Positions 1 through 7,800 of a DNA stretch of 15,566 bases are shown one piece after another. The notes under the pieces are model-generated. The model searched no databases. It was not told the DNA's origin and saw nothing but the letters and a program-made list of their open reading frames with translations. This DNA is from a bacterium (lineage in GTDB: Bacteria > Spirochaetota > UBA4802 > UBA5550). The stretch is taken from NCBI GenBank assembly GCA_024224995.1, contig JAAENB010000865.1:1-15566 (forward strand), in the 5' to 3' direction. The first letter of the stretch is position 1; each line of letters starts with the position of its first letter. The translations under genes and the position numbers were made by a program.

Positions 1-1310
1 CCGTCATGGCTAAACCCGCCACGGGGATGACCTGCCATCCCGGTCTCAACAATACGGGTTGCCCCAAGAAAAGTAAATTTTTCAGCAATGGCCGAATATG
101 ATTCCCAGGGATATATTGATACGGTTTGAACATCTTTGTCGATCAGGACCGAAATCTCATCAAGATCTTCAATTTGATACACAAATATGGTCCTGTTCAG
201 CGGATGTTCATCCAATGGTTCAACCCGCTCTTTTTGAATAATAAGCCAATTCTGGTTTTCCCCCTGGATTAGTGGATTGCCCAGGAACTGGTTTTCTTTT
301 ATCACACAGGTAGTGTGTGCTGCCACATCAATAGGAGTATATATTTTTGGAAGAAGCCTGCTTGCCTGGTCCAGGTAATATTGCAGCTCCTTGATATAGG
401 TTTTTATATCCTTGCTTTTCACAAAGACCTGGAGTGGGCAGAAACAGGCTTCCTGGTCATATATGCTAATATCCTTTGCTAAACGCAAGGCTGCCCCTTC
501 AATATCACCATTGTCGTCATAAATGGCAAAGCTTCTTTTGGGACCAAACTCAATAAGTTCCTTGCCATAGGGAACGATTTTTCTCATTGCTTCCATGGTA
601 CTTAATTTACCCCATACACATATGGTATTTGATTTTTCAATAATTCTTTTCCCCGAATCACTTGCAGGATCCCAGTACGCCACGCTTATGGATTTGGCTA
701 TTGGATTTTCCGGATCAATGTCAACAAGCATTGAAGCGAAGGCAATGATTGATACGGGGTCACGTTTGGGTAATTTACAGATTGAGATATTCTTTGTGAC
801 AATGCTTCGCACAAGAGAAAAAAGACTCGCCATAGGCACATTCCCCACCATAATGTGAAGCACTGATCCCCTGGGCTGGGCGTGTTTATATACTGCCTGT
901 GAAGGAAGCCATTCATCAAGATAATAGGGATTAACAAGATCTCCCTGGATCATTTCATATATTTCCGATCGATCGCAGGAGCCGATTATCATGTCAAAAT
1001 CGTTTTTAATTATTCGTTCACAATACCCGGTAATTGATGAAATTTGTTTTATTGTTGTTTCTGCAAATTCTTTCTTTTCAGACCAGGCTGTTGATAATTT
1101 ATCAAGATATTTTGCAATGTCATCAATTGACAGGTCATGGAGCGTTTTATTATCACTCTCAAGTATTTGTTTAATATGTTCTTCTTGTAATTTCGGAATA
1201 ACAATTGATTCTCCGGTTTCATAGGAAAACCGGGTCAGATCCTCCTTGCTTAAAGAATCAGGATATATCTTTTTTCCACAAACAATAATCGGCAGTTTTA
1301 TATCTGGCAT
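1..1310 (-). CDS. luxC: LuxC-family acyl-CoA reductase, C-terminus cut by window edge
   Basis: The frame is open from an ATG at 1310 to the left edge: 436 codons, with only the last few dozen residues of a usual ~480-residue LuxC missing. The family reduces long-chain acyl-CoA or acyl-enzyme to fatty aldehyde with NADPH through a Cys thioester. Visible marks are a nucleotide-binding-type stretch HIMVGNVPM (residues ~152-160), the nucleophile region DQEACFCPLQ with Cys289 (near Cys286 of Vibrio harveyi LuxC), and a C-terminal GGFSHDG. No strong Shine-Dalgarno sequence precedes the ATG. It lies 89 bp downstream of the flippase on the same strand and may have its own promoter. No luciferase gene is present, so light production is not implied. 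A LuxE-like acyl-protein synthetase could lie beyond the edge. The family call is firm; the in vivo substrate is unknown. Confidence 0.88.
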   Translation of the reverse strand, partial: MPDIKLPIIVCGKKIYPDSLSKEDLTRFSYETGESIVIPKLQEEHIKQILESDNKTLHDLSIDDIAKYLDKLSTAWSEKKEFAETTIKQISSITGYCERIIKNDFDMIIGSCDRSEIYEMIQGDLVNPYYLDEWLPSQAVYKHAQPRGSVLHIMVGNVPMASLFSLVRSIVTKNISICKLPKRDPVSIIAFASMLVDIDPENPIAKSISVAYWDPASDSGKRIIEKSNTICVWGKLSTMEAMRKIVPYGKELIEFGPKRSFAIYDDNGDIEGAALRLAKDISIYDQEACFCPLQVFVKSKDIKTYIKELQYYLDQASRLLPKIYTPIDVAAHTTCVIKENQFLGNPLIQGENQNWLIIQKERVEPLDEHPLNRTIFVYQIEDLDEISVLIDKDVQTVSIYPWESYSAIAEKFTFLGATRIVETGMAGHPRGGFSHD

Positions 1311-1356
1311 AAATGTATAAATCCGGAAATGTAAATTTTTATGATTCTGTTTTTAT

Positions 1357-1385
1357 AAAATAACACAATTTTTCTATTTTTTCAA
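1357..1385 (-). promoter_or_regulatory. Candidate sigma-70 promoter for the LuxC-like gene
   Basis: On the minus strand TTGAAA (1385-1380, 5/6 to consensus) is followed after 17 nt by TATTTT (1362-1357, 4/6). It lies in the AT-rich 89-bp gap between the flippase and the LuxC-like gene and would leave a leader of about 40 nt. Such boxes arise easily in AT-rich DNA, so this is only a candidate. Confidence 0.35.
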
Positions 1386-1399
1386 GTTTTTTTTTGAAT

Positions 1400-2668
1400 T
1401 CAGTTCCTCGCCAGCATAAAATAAGCCCCTTGCGTACAAACAAACCACACCCCATAAGTCACCGCAGTAGCCCAGGCCGCGCCGATCATTCCGTACTGCT
1501 GAATTAGCAATATATTAAGAGGAATATTAATCGCCCCGGCAATAAGTGAGATAAAAAAATTGACATGGATCTTTCCCATGGCAAGAATAATTCTTCCGGC
1601 AGGAGCCCCTATGGAAAAGAAAAACAGGGCCATGAGAAGAATTAAAAAAGGTTGAATCGAGTCAAGGTACTTTGTTCCAAACAGGAGCTCAATGCCGAAT
1701 CCTCCAAGGAGAAAAGCCCCGGCGCAGACAACTATCATCATAATAATCATACGCTTAAACATCCTGGAATAGGAAGCAGCAAGAGCCTTCCTGTCGCGGC
1801 CGATTTCCGAAAGATAGGGAAACGACGCGTCCATAATAGCCAGGGGAAGAAGCCGTACAAACTGCATAAGGAGTACGGCAATGGAATAGTGTCCCACAAT
1901 ATTCGCGCTGCCCAGAATCTCCGTAAGGCAAATAATATCGGCAGTGGAAACCACCAGCAGGGTCATTTCCGCGAAGATCCCCCAGAGCCCGAATTTTACC
2001 ATACGTTTTATTATTGCGGGATTGATCTTTTGGAACGAAATATATTTTTTCCCCGCTGCAAACACGGCCCCTGCCGTAAGAATTGCGATACCTATCCTGG
2101 CAGCAATATAACCCTTCAGGCCAAAAAACCATGCCCCGCCAATAAAAAATATCACGGAAAATATTTTTATGCGTAAATCGATTCGGGCTTTTTTAACAAT
2201 CTCTTTCCGGGCATGGAAATTAAGGACCATAATTCCGGACAGAGCAGTAAAGGGAATGGTAAACGCCAGGAACCGGAGATAGTAATTGGCAGTACTGTCT
2301 TTAACCAATTCAAGAGAAGCAGCCAAAAAAGTCGCGGTCATGGTAAGCAGGGAAGTGGCCATTACAATAACAAGCCCGTGAAACAGGAGCGAACGCTTTT
2401 CTTCATCAGGAACGGGCTCTGAAATAAACTTCAGCACCGACGCGGAAATCCCCATGAGCGATACAATCCCGGCGAAATTTATTACGGCATTAATAACGGC
2501 AATATGACCCATTGCGGCAGGCCCTAAAAAACGGGCCAGGAAAATCTGAACCGGGAAGCCCAGTATTTTTACAAGCACCATTGAAATAAAGAGCTGAACC
2601 GCGCCGTGGGAAACAAGTTTATGTACATCTGTTTTCGCGGAAGTTTTTATTTTTTCGAAATAAGACAT
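1400..2668 (-). CDS. Wzx-like polysaccharide flippase (MATE/MOP superfamily)
   Basis: A 422-residue, highly hydrophobic protein with the length and the alternating ~20-residue membrane segments (about 12-14) of oligosaccharide or polysaccharide translocases. It would flip lipid-linked glycan units across the inner membrane. The N-terminal part, VKILGFPVQIFLARFLGPAA (residues ~34-53), is typical of the family: a first helix followed by an ARFLGP-type turn. The start at 2668 lies 12 bp after the glycosyltransferase stop, and GGGG/AGGA stretches just upstream could serve as ribosome binding sites. Being in one transcription unit with a glycosyltransferase and a sugar oxidoreductase supports a role in surface-glycan export. 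The exported glycan cannot be told from sequence. Confidence 0.87.
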   Translation of the reverse strand: MSYFEKIKTSAKTDVHKLVSHGAVQLFISMVLVKILGFPVQIFLARFLGPAAMGHIAVINAVINFAGIVSLMGISASVLKFISEPVPDEEKRSLLFHGLVIVMATSLLTMTATFLAASLELVKDSTANYYLRFLAFTIPFTALSGIMVLNFHARKEIVKKARIDLRIKIFSVIFFIGGAWFFGLKGYIAARIGIAILTAGAVFAAGKKYISFQKINPAIIKRMVKFGLWGIFAEMTLLVVSTADIICLTEILGSANIVGHYSIAVLLMQFVRLLPLAIMDASFPYLSEIGRDRKALAASYSRMFKRMIIMMIVVCAGAFLLGGFGIELLFGTKYLDSIQPFLILLMALFFFSIGAPAGRIILAMGKIHVNFFISLIAGAINIPLNILLIQQYGMIGAAWATAVTYGVWFVCTQGAYFMLARN

Positions 2669-2680
2669 AGTCCTGAGCCC

Positions 2681-3751
2681 CTATTTTTCCATAAGTCTTG
2701 AATAAAGGGTTAGAAGTCTTTCCCCGAAATCGGGCTGCGGAATATCCTGTAACAGTTCTTTTCCTGACGCAAGATCCGCAAGCACTGTGCGGACCTGTTT
2801 TTCCAGGTCCGCAGCGTCTCCGCTTTTGTGCAGAATGGTGCCCGAAGGGCGGTCCGTCGCGTCACTGGCAATAACAGGCCGGTTAATAAACAGCGCCTCA
2901 CGCACTGCCAGGGAATCTCCGTCTGATGCATTGGGCCGGATGTACATATCGCACAGGGCAATAAGCGCGGGAAGGTCTACGGGAGTAGTACAGATGTTGA
3001 TATTCCCGGCAAGATCCCGTTTTTCCATATCATCAGTAAGCTGCCGCACGGAACCTGCTTCCTTGCTGTTTGGAACGGACAGTACCAGCCCAATATTAGG
3101 AAAATCTTTTTTTAAATGCTCAATCATGGTGAGCTGGAGTTTAACTCCATAGGTGTCAACTCCTTCGGGAGAAAAGATCGTATATATGTACGCGCAGAGA
3201 ACGGGCTTATGAGTATTCACGAATTTCCGGGTTTCCTGTGGAATGGTGGCAGGATCGCTCTTCTTTTGGGGAATAAAAGCGGGAAGCAGCCGAATCCGTC
3301 TGCCGGGTATTCCTGCGCCGGCCAGGGCATCGGCGCTTTTTCCGCTCACGCAAACAATTCGTGAGATATTTTTTAAACACCTCTTTAAGAAAAAAGAACG
3401 AATCAAGCCTAATTTTTTTGCCACGAGGGCGTCAGTAATGGTTTCATCATGAAGTGTATACACAACCCGTTTTCTCAAAATCGATAAAAATATCATGAAG
3501 ATCCACAGGGGAAGCAGAGGCATGGTGTGAAAATGATAAACCGTCCCCTTTGCCCGGAGCACTGTTCTATAAAAGGATATCTGCCTGAGTCCCTTTGACG
3601 CCGTAACTCCACAGGTGGGATCAATAACCCGGTAATCTATATTTTTGGAAGAGAGAAGCTCTGCCATGCGTGAAACATGAACTGCCACTCCACCCCAGGG
3701 CGGAGGAGTTGGGCCAATAAGAATAATTTTTTTCTCTACTTGTTTCGTCAT
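2681..3751 (-). CDS. Glycosyltransferase, GT-B fold, family 4-like
   Basis: A 356-residue cytoplasmic glycosyltransferase. The N-terminal GPTPPPWGGVAVHVSRMAELL (from residue ~13) is the glycine-rich acceptor-side loop of GT4 enzymes. The C-terminal half carries RPNASDGDSLAVREAL (from ~277), corresponding to the E-x7-E nucleotide-sugar binding region, although the first acidic position is shifted to DGD. It then continues NRPVIASD. The start chosen is ATG 3751, which overlaps the upstream stop as ATGA, with AAGGGA about 9 nt before it. A GTG at 3757 is possible but lies too close to that site. It probably transfers a sugar onto a lipid-linked glycan that the next gene exports. Donor and acceptor are unknown. 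Confidence 0.87.
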   Translation of the reverse strand: MTKQVEKKIILIGPTPPPWGGVAVHVSRMAELLSSKNIDYRVIDPTCGVTASKGLRQISFYRTVLRAKGTVYHFHTMPLLPLWIFMIFLSILRKRVVYTLHDETITDALVAKKLGLIRSFFLKRCLKNISRIVCVSGKSADALAGAGIPGRRIRLLPAFIPQKKSDPATIPQETRKFVNTHKPVLCAYIYTIFSPEGVDTYGVKLQLTMIEHLKKDFPNIGLVLSVPNSKEAGSVRQLTDDMEKRDLAGNINICTTPVDLPALIALCDMYIRPNASDGDSLAVREALFINRPVIASDATDRPSGTILHKSGDAADLEKQVRTVLADLASGKELLQDIPQPDFGERLLTLYSRLMEK

Positions 3752-5883
3752 CGGCACAGATCCCTTACGGTAATGGCCATGCGCGCGGCAAGTGCTGCCT
3801 CATGAACTGAAAGCAGCAGGGAGTCCTCTCCCCGGATCTTTTTTACAAATTCCCGTGTTTGTTGTTCATGCCCTTTGTCCTGTTTTTTCAAGCGGATTAA
3901 ACCTCTCTTTTTCCCAAATCGGCCGAATCCATAGAGCTGCAAGGTCTTAAAATCGTCGATGATAATTGATTTTCCATTACAATGTATCTCACAATATTCT
4001 TTTGGCAATTCCGGACTCCCCAGGGAAGAATAAACAAGGTTTGCTATGGAGCCATTTGGATAGGTTATGGCTGCGATGCAGCTCTCCGGAGCCCCTTGAG
4101 CGGATATATCAACCGGCTCCTGCCCGGTAAAAAAGTTGAAGAGGTCAAAGAAATGGCATGCCTCTCCAATAATGCGCCCGCCGCCAATTTCCGGGTCCCT
4201 GGTCCAGTGATCCGGAGGGACAAATCCCGCATTGACCCGGTAATTGATTATCATGGGGCTTTCTTTTTTTGCTTTTTCTTCTTTAATAAGGGATTCTATT
4301 TTTAGCGCAAAGGGCGAATAGCGGCGGTTATAACCAACAGTAAAGACCCCGTTGCCTGTTTCTGCCTGTTCAGTAAGGCGGTCTATTTCATTGCTCGTAA
4401 GGCCCATTGGTTTTTCAAGGAGACAATGTTTTTCCGCCTTAAGAGCTTTTTCGGCCATGGGAAAATGAAGGTTGTGCCTGGTGGCAATGAGAACGGCATC
4501 AATACTCTTGTCTTCAAGGATCTCTTCAAAAGCGGTTGAACAATATTCCGCGTCAAAATCACTTGCCGCCCGCTTCGCGCTTTTCCCGCTTTTGGCTGCA
4601 ACAGTCTTTAAATTGAGATCTTTTATTCGCGCGATTATGGGAAGATGGGTTCCGGTAGTATACCCGCCCGCGCCCACTACCGCTATTGATATGATGTTTT
4701 TTGGAATATTTTCTATATTGGGAGTTTCCCGCTGCGGAGTGCTTTGTTTTAATTTTTCTTCCTGGCTGCCTTGGGGATAATCAAGAATAACCCCGTAACA
4801 CTGCTCACTTTCAGCAGCAATAGTTTCAAAGGCAAGAGGAGCTTTTTCTATGGAAAACCGGTGAGATATGAGGGGGCTCAGGGCAACTCCGGCCCCTGCC
4901 ATTGCGGCAAACGCCTGCATATTCCGTTTTTCAGTCCACCGGACATAGCCCACGGGGTAATCGATCCCTTTTTCTTCGTACAGGGGATCATACCTGCCCG
5001 GACCGTATGAGCAGGAGATGGTAAATTCAATCTCTTTTTCATAAAAAGGAGTCCGGTCAATATTCATTCCCACGGCACCAACCACAACAACCCTGCCCTT
5101 TTTCCGGGCAAGTTCCATTGCCAGGTTAACCGGGCCGCTATCGTCAGTTGCGGCGCAAATAATGACCGAATCCGCTCCTATATTATCGGTACATTCAAGA
5201 ACCCGGGGAGCAGGCTCTTCGCCCGTAATAAAGCCGGAATCGAGTCCCTGTTTTAGGGCAAAATCGATCCTGGTTTTAGAAATATCAATGCCAATAACCC
5301 TGCACCCGGCTGCTTTTGCCAGTTTCACCGTAAGCATACCAACCAGTCCAAGGCCAATTACCACTACATTTTCGCCAAGAGAAAGCCGGGCCTGGCGCAC
5401 TCCCTGGAGGGCGATACTGCCCAGGGTGGTAAATGCCGCCTCCGGAAATGAAAGCTCAGGTGGAATGGGTACAACCAGGTTTTCGGGAACAGCAGCTATT
5501 TCAGCGTGGCAGGCATACCCTGCCCCGCCCGCGGCAACACGGTCGCCCGGTTTAAAACCGCTTACGTCTTTGCCGGTTTTAAGAACCACTCCCGAAAGGG
5601 AATAACCCATGTCGGAAGAGATGTTGTCGAGGTTTTTGCTTTTTCGCAGGATTCCGGCAAGCCCCTGGCTTTGCAGGGTGGCCCCAATTCTGCCGACATT
5701 TTTCGCGATGCCCGTTATTTTGTTTAAACGGTCGCCAGAACTTTCAATGCCGGAACCGGCTTCGCTGCCGGGACTGATGAGGGAATTCATCACTTCGATT
5801 AAGACTTCTTTGTCTCCGCAGGATGGAGCGGGGACTTCTACGATATGGAGTTCTTTTAATCTTGTTTTGAACAGTTGTTTCAT
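3748..5883 (-). CDS. Bi-domain oxidoreductase: MDR (alcohol dehydrogenase-like) fused to Gfo/Idh/MocA
   Basis: A 711-residue fusion. Residues 1 to ~370 are a medium-chain dehydrogenase/reductase with the Rossmann motif VVVIGLGLVGMLTVKLAKAA (173-192) and the cofactor acid in GIDISKTR (~198-205). Where zinc-dependent members carry the catalytic Cys, this protein reads NSLISPGSE (33-41), and no structural-zinc four-Cys lobe is present. After a charged linker (~371-396), residues ~397-711 form a Gfo/Idh/MocA sugar oxidoreductase: AVVGAGGYTTGTHLP (401-415), the EKP motif (490-492) and GYNRRYSP (517-524). Fusions of this layout are familiar in polysaccharide loci. Its stop codon overlaps the glycosyltransferase start, which suggests translational coupling. 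No good ribosome binding site precedes ATG 5883. It likely oxidises or reduces a nucleotide sugar; the substrate is unknown. Confidence 0.86.
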   Translation of the reverse strand: MKQLFKTRLKELHIVEVPAPSCGDKEVLIEVMNSLISPGSEAGSGIESSGDRLNKITGIAKNVGRIGATLQSQGLAGILRKSKNLDNISSDMGYSLSGVVLKTGKDVSGFKPGDRVAAGGAGYACHAEIAAVPENLVVPIPPELSFPEAAFTTLGSIALQGVRQARLSLGENVVVIGLGLVGMLTVKLAKAAGCRVIGIDISKTRIDFALKQGLDSGFITGEEPAPRVLECTDNIGADSVIICAATDDSGPVNLAMELARKKGRVVVVGAVGMNIDRTPFYEKEIEFTISCSYGPGRYDPLYEEKGIDYPVGYVRWTEKRNMQAFAAMAGAGVALSPLISHRFSIEKAPLAFETIAAESEQCYGVILDYPQGSQEEKLKQSTPQRETPNIENIPKNIISIAVVGAGGYTTGTHLPIIARIKDLNLKTVAAKSGKSAKRAASDFDAEYCSTAFEEILEDKSIDAVLIATRHNLHFPMAEKALKAEKHCLLEKPMGLTSNEIDRLTEQAETGNGVFTVGYNRRYSPFALKIESLIKEEKAKKESPMIINYRVNAGFVPPDHWTRDPEIGGGRIIGEACHFFDLFNFFTGQEPVDISAQGAPESCIAAITYPNGSIANLVYSSLGSPELPKEYCEIHCNGKSIIIDDFKTLQLYGFGRFGKKRGLIRLKKQDKGHEQQTREFVKKIRGEDSLLLSVHEAALAARMAITVRDLCR

Positions 5884-5916
5884 ATGTTGTGCTCGATTTT
5901 TAAAGTTGGTGCGGCG

Positions 5917-6004
5917 GGCAAAAGAATAACACCTCTTTGGGATGCTCCGGAACTCGCGTTGCTCAGACAGTCCTCACATCCCAAAGAGGTGTTATTCTTT
6001 TGCC
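5917..6004. repeat. Perfect 28-bp inverted repeat with 32-nt centre
   Basis: The left arm (5917-5944) starts GGCAAAAGAATAACACCTCT and ends GGGATG. The right arm (5977-6004) is its exact reverse complement. The centre (5945-5976) is not symmetrical. The element lies in the 203-bp gap between the spermidine-synthase fusion and the bi-domain oxidoreductase, 33 nt before the latter's ATG. Neither strand shows a T-run after the structure, so it is not a standard intrinsic terminator. Clear target-site duplications were not seen. It may be a MITE/REP-like repeat, or a leader hairpin that insulates the two operons. Confidence 0.85.
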
Positions 6005-6086
6005 TGATGACGTTTTGTCTTTGGCACCCCTTGGTTAGTATTATTTTCGGTTATTTTTCCGGTGGAGAGAGATTAATTTTATTATT

Positions 6087-7127
6087 TTACTCTTTTACCC
6101 CAAAAGCGAGACTCTGGCTGTTTATAAAAGAAGGGACTGAGACTTCCATGATTTCGCAATTGGTGAAGAGTTCACGGATCTTTTTATTGCAGGTTTCAAC
6201 CTGGATTGGGGAATATTCCATAGCCCCTGCGCGGGCAGCGATGACGCCGCCTGGTTTGAGGATTCTTTTTATTTCCCCGATATTATTAATAATTTGCCTG
6301 TTGGCGTAATCCGTGAGGTCTACAAAAACAATGTCCCTGCTTGCAGATGGTACTTTTTTTATGGTCTCAAAGGCGTCTCCGGGAATGAGCTCCAGCTTTT
6401 TGTTTTCAAAGGCTCCGGCCGAAACAGAGGGAAGATGCTCTTTGCAGAGCGCAACAACCTCTTTGTCCAGTTCAAGGACCTGTACTTCGGAAACATGCTT
6501 CTCCAGGCATTCACGGGCGATTCCGCCGTCGCCGCCGCCAAGGATAATAACCGACGCCGCGTTAGAGCAGTGAAGTTTTTCAAAAGCCCGGGCCGCGAAA
6601 GGCTCATGAAAGAGTTTTTCATCGGCAACTGCCACATTGAATTCGTCATTGCAAAAAAGACAATTGCCCAGGGTTTTTACCGTAAGGATCTTTATATCCT
6701 GCCCTGCCCTGGTGTTTAACCGGACAAGCTCTTTTTCTATTGGGAAGCCTCCATATGAGCCCTCTTCTTCATGGGACTCTCTCATTGTATATCCACGCTT
6801 TAGAGAACGTACTTTTATTTGGTCAGGAGAGTATATTTTTTTTAGAATATCAACTGCCAGAGCCGGGCTTTTGGCTCCGCAGGTGAAATAATCAAAGCTG
6901 ATAAAATTGATCTCAGGAAAGGTGTGGAAGCTGATGTGGCTGGCCGAAAGTAAGGCAACCATTGTGGCACCGCCGGGCTGAAAAGAGTGATGAGAGATAT
7001 TTAAGATATCCACTTCCGTGATACGGGTTATTTCCCGGACCGCCTGTTTCATGCGGTCAATACTGTCAATAATGCCGGGTTCAACTCCGATCAATTCTAC
7101 AACTATATGTTCTCCAACTACTGCCAT
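6087..7127 (-). CDS. Fused S-adenosylmethionine decarboxylase-like / spermidine synthase-like protein
   Basis: A 346-residue fusion. Residues 1 to ~112 align without gaps to the prokaryotic AdoMet decarboxylase proenzyme: Ser63 (pyruvoyl precursor), His68 and Cys83 fall at the same numbers as in Thermotoga maritima. Two consensus residues differ: Glu62 before the cleaved Ser is Ala (SASHISFHTFPE), and Ser55 is Thr (PGGAT). Residues ~125-346 are an aminopropyltransferase domain with GGGDGG (197-202), the acid in LELD (219-221), GDA (250-252) and the catalytic-region VDLTD (269-273). The usual LDGxxQ diamine loop reads CNDEFN (159-164), losing the Asp and Gln. It starts 23 bp after the lipoprotein gene and is probably co-transcribed with it. 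Canonical use would be spermidine synthesis from putrescine; the altered residues leave the substrate open. Confidence 0.86.
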   Translation of the reverse strand: MAVVGEHIVVELIGVEPGIIDSIDRMKQAVREITRITEVDILNISHHSFQPGGATMVALLSASHISFHTFPEINFISFDYFTCGAKSPALAVDILKKIYSPDQIKVRSLKRGYTMRESHEEEGSYGGFPIEKELVRLNTRAGQDIKILTVKTLGNCLFCNDEFNVAVADEKLFHEPFAARAFEKLHCSNAASVIILGGGDGGIARECLEKHVSEVQVLELDKEVVALCKEHLPSVSAGAFENKKLELIPGDAFETIKKVPSASRDIVFVDLTDYANRQIINNIGEIKRILKPGGVIAARAGAMEYSPIQVETCNKKIRELFTNCEIMEVSVPSFINSQSLAFGVKE

Positions 7128-7150
7128 TTTTATACCGTTATTCCATACGT

Positions 7151-7582
7151 TTAATCTTTACATTGAAGCTGGTAAATCTCATCCCATTCATCTGCAAGCA
7201 ACTGTAAAACCGGAAGGAATTGTTTCCATTTTTCATTTTCCAGGTATTCCAGGTTTCTCCTGAAATCTTTTTCATTATCAATGTCACTATCTTCAATAGA
7301 AACTTTGAGCTGGGTTTTAAACAGGTCGTTAAGGTCTGTATACTTTTTTCCTTCTCTGGTTATTTTTCCTCTTTCTTTGAGAATTTGCGCGGCCTCTTTT
7401 AAAAGTAAAACATAATCTGCCAGGAGATTGCAATTATACTCAATTCCTTCTTCTTTATAAGAATACTCATCCATGGAAGGAGTTTTTGTTACTTTTTTCC
7501 CGGGATTTTCTCCTTTGCTGCATGAACAGGCAATAGAAAATAGAATAATAAGTAAAATTGTCAGTATATTTTTCTTTTTCAT
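7151..7582 (-). CDS. Small putative lipoprotein of unknown function
   Basis: A 143-residue protein with a lysine-rich start (MKKKN), a hydrophobic stretch (residues ~6-18) and a lipobox-like SIAC with Cys19, so it is probably a lipid-anchored envelope protein. The lipobox is relaxed, with Ser at -3, as is common in spirochaetes. The mature part is charged and mainly helical, with no domain I recognise. ATG 7582 was chosen because the signal peptide begins there and AGGAG lies 12 nt upstream; a TTG at 7609 would place that site inside the gene. It is the first gene after the promoter at 7633-7660, and the SpeD-SpeE fusion follows 23 bp later. No function can be assigned. Confidence 0.72.
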   Translation of the reverse strand: MKKKNILTILLIILFSIACSCSKGENPGKKVTKTPSMDEYSYKEEGIEYNCNLLADYVLLLKEAAQILKERGKITREGKKYTDLNDLFKTQLKVSIEDSDIDNEKDFRRNLEYLENEKWKQFLPVLQLLADEWDEIYQLQCKD

Positions 7583-7632
7583 AGAAAATTTTAACTCCTG
7601 AAAAACCAAACTCTATAAACTCTATTGTAGTA

Positions 7633-7660
7633 ATAATAGCCGGTTTTAACAATAAGTCAA
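7633..7660 (-). promoter_or_regulatory. Sigma-70-type promoter of the lipoprotein/speD-speE operon
   Basis: On the minus strand TTGACT (7660-7655, 5/6) is separated by 16 nt from TATTAT (7638-7633, 5/6). Transcription would start near 7626, giving a leader of about 44 nt that includes the AGGAG before the lipoprotein ATG. Confidence 0.6.
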
Positions 7661-7730
7661 GCTTTTCCCGGAAAAATATTGTGAGAAGTTGTATCTATTA
7701 AAGAGCTTGACACCATGTTCTGTTTCTTAC

Positions 7731-7759
7731 TTGACAAGAGCTCTTTTTTCCGGTATGAA
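7731..7759 (+). promoter_or_regulatory. Candidate citrate synthase promoter
   Basis: TTGACA (7731-7736, 6/6) is followed after 17 nt by TATGAA (7754-7759, 4/6). A better-looking TATACT (7765-7770) lies 28 nt away, too far for this -35. A second TTGACA at 7707-7712 has no matching -10. The gene has a strong GGGAGG (7789-7794) 6 nt before its ATG. The divergent lipoprotein promoter lies about 70 bp away. Confidence 0.5.
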
Positions 7760-7800
7760 AAGAGTATACTATTCGACATATACACTCAGGGAGGAATGGA

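Noticed and set aside
1..1310. Bioluminescence (lux) operon
   Set aside because: Only a LuxC homologue is present; no luciferase, LuxD or LuxE is visible, and LuxC homologues occur in dark bacteria.
1652..2176. 174-codon plus-strand open frame
   Set aside because: It lies wholly opposite the flippase gene, is rich in His/Asn/Lys as antisense frames are, and has no start signal.
5917..6004. Intrinsic terminator for the SpeD-SpeE operon
   Set aside because: The structure is strong but no T-run follows on either strand, so it is listed as an inverted repeat.
7583..7609. TTG start for the small lipoprotein
   Set aside because: The signal peptide begins at ATG 7582 and the AGGAG would become coding.
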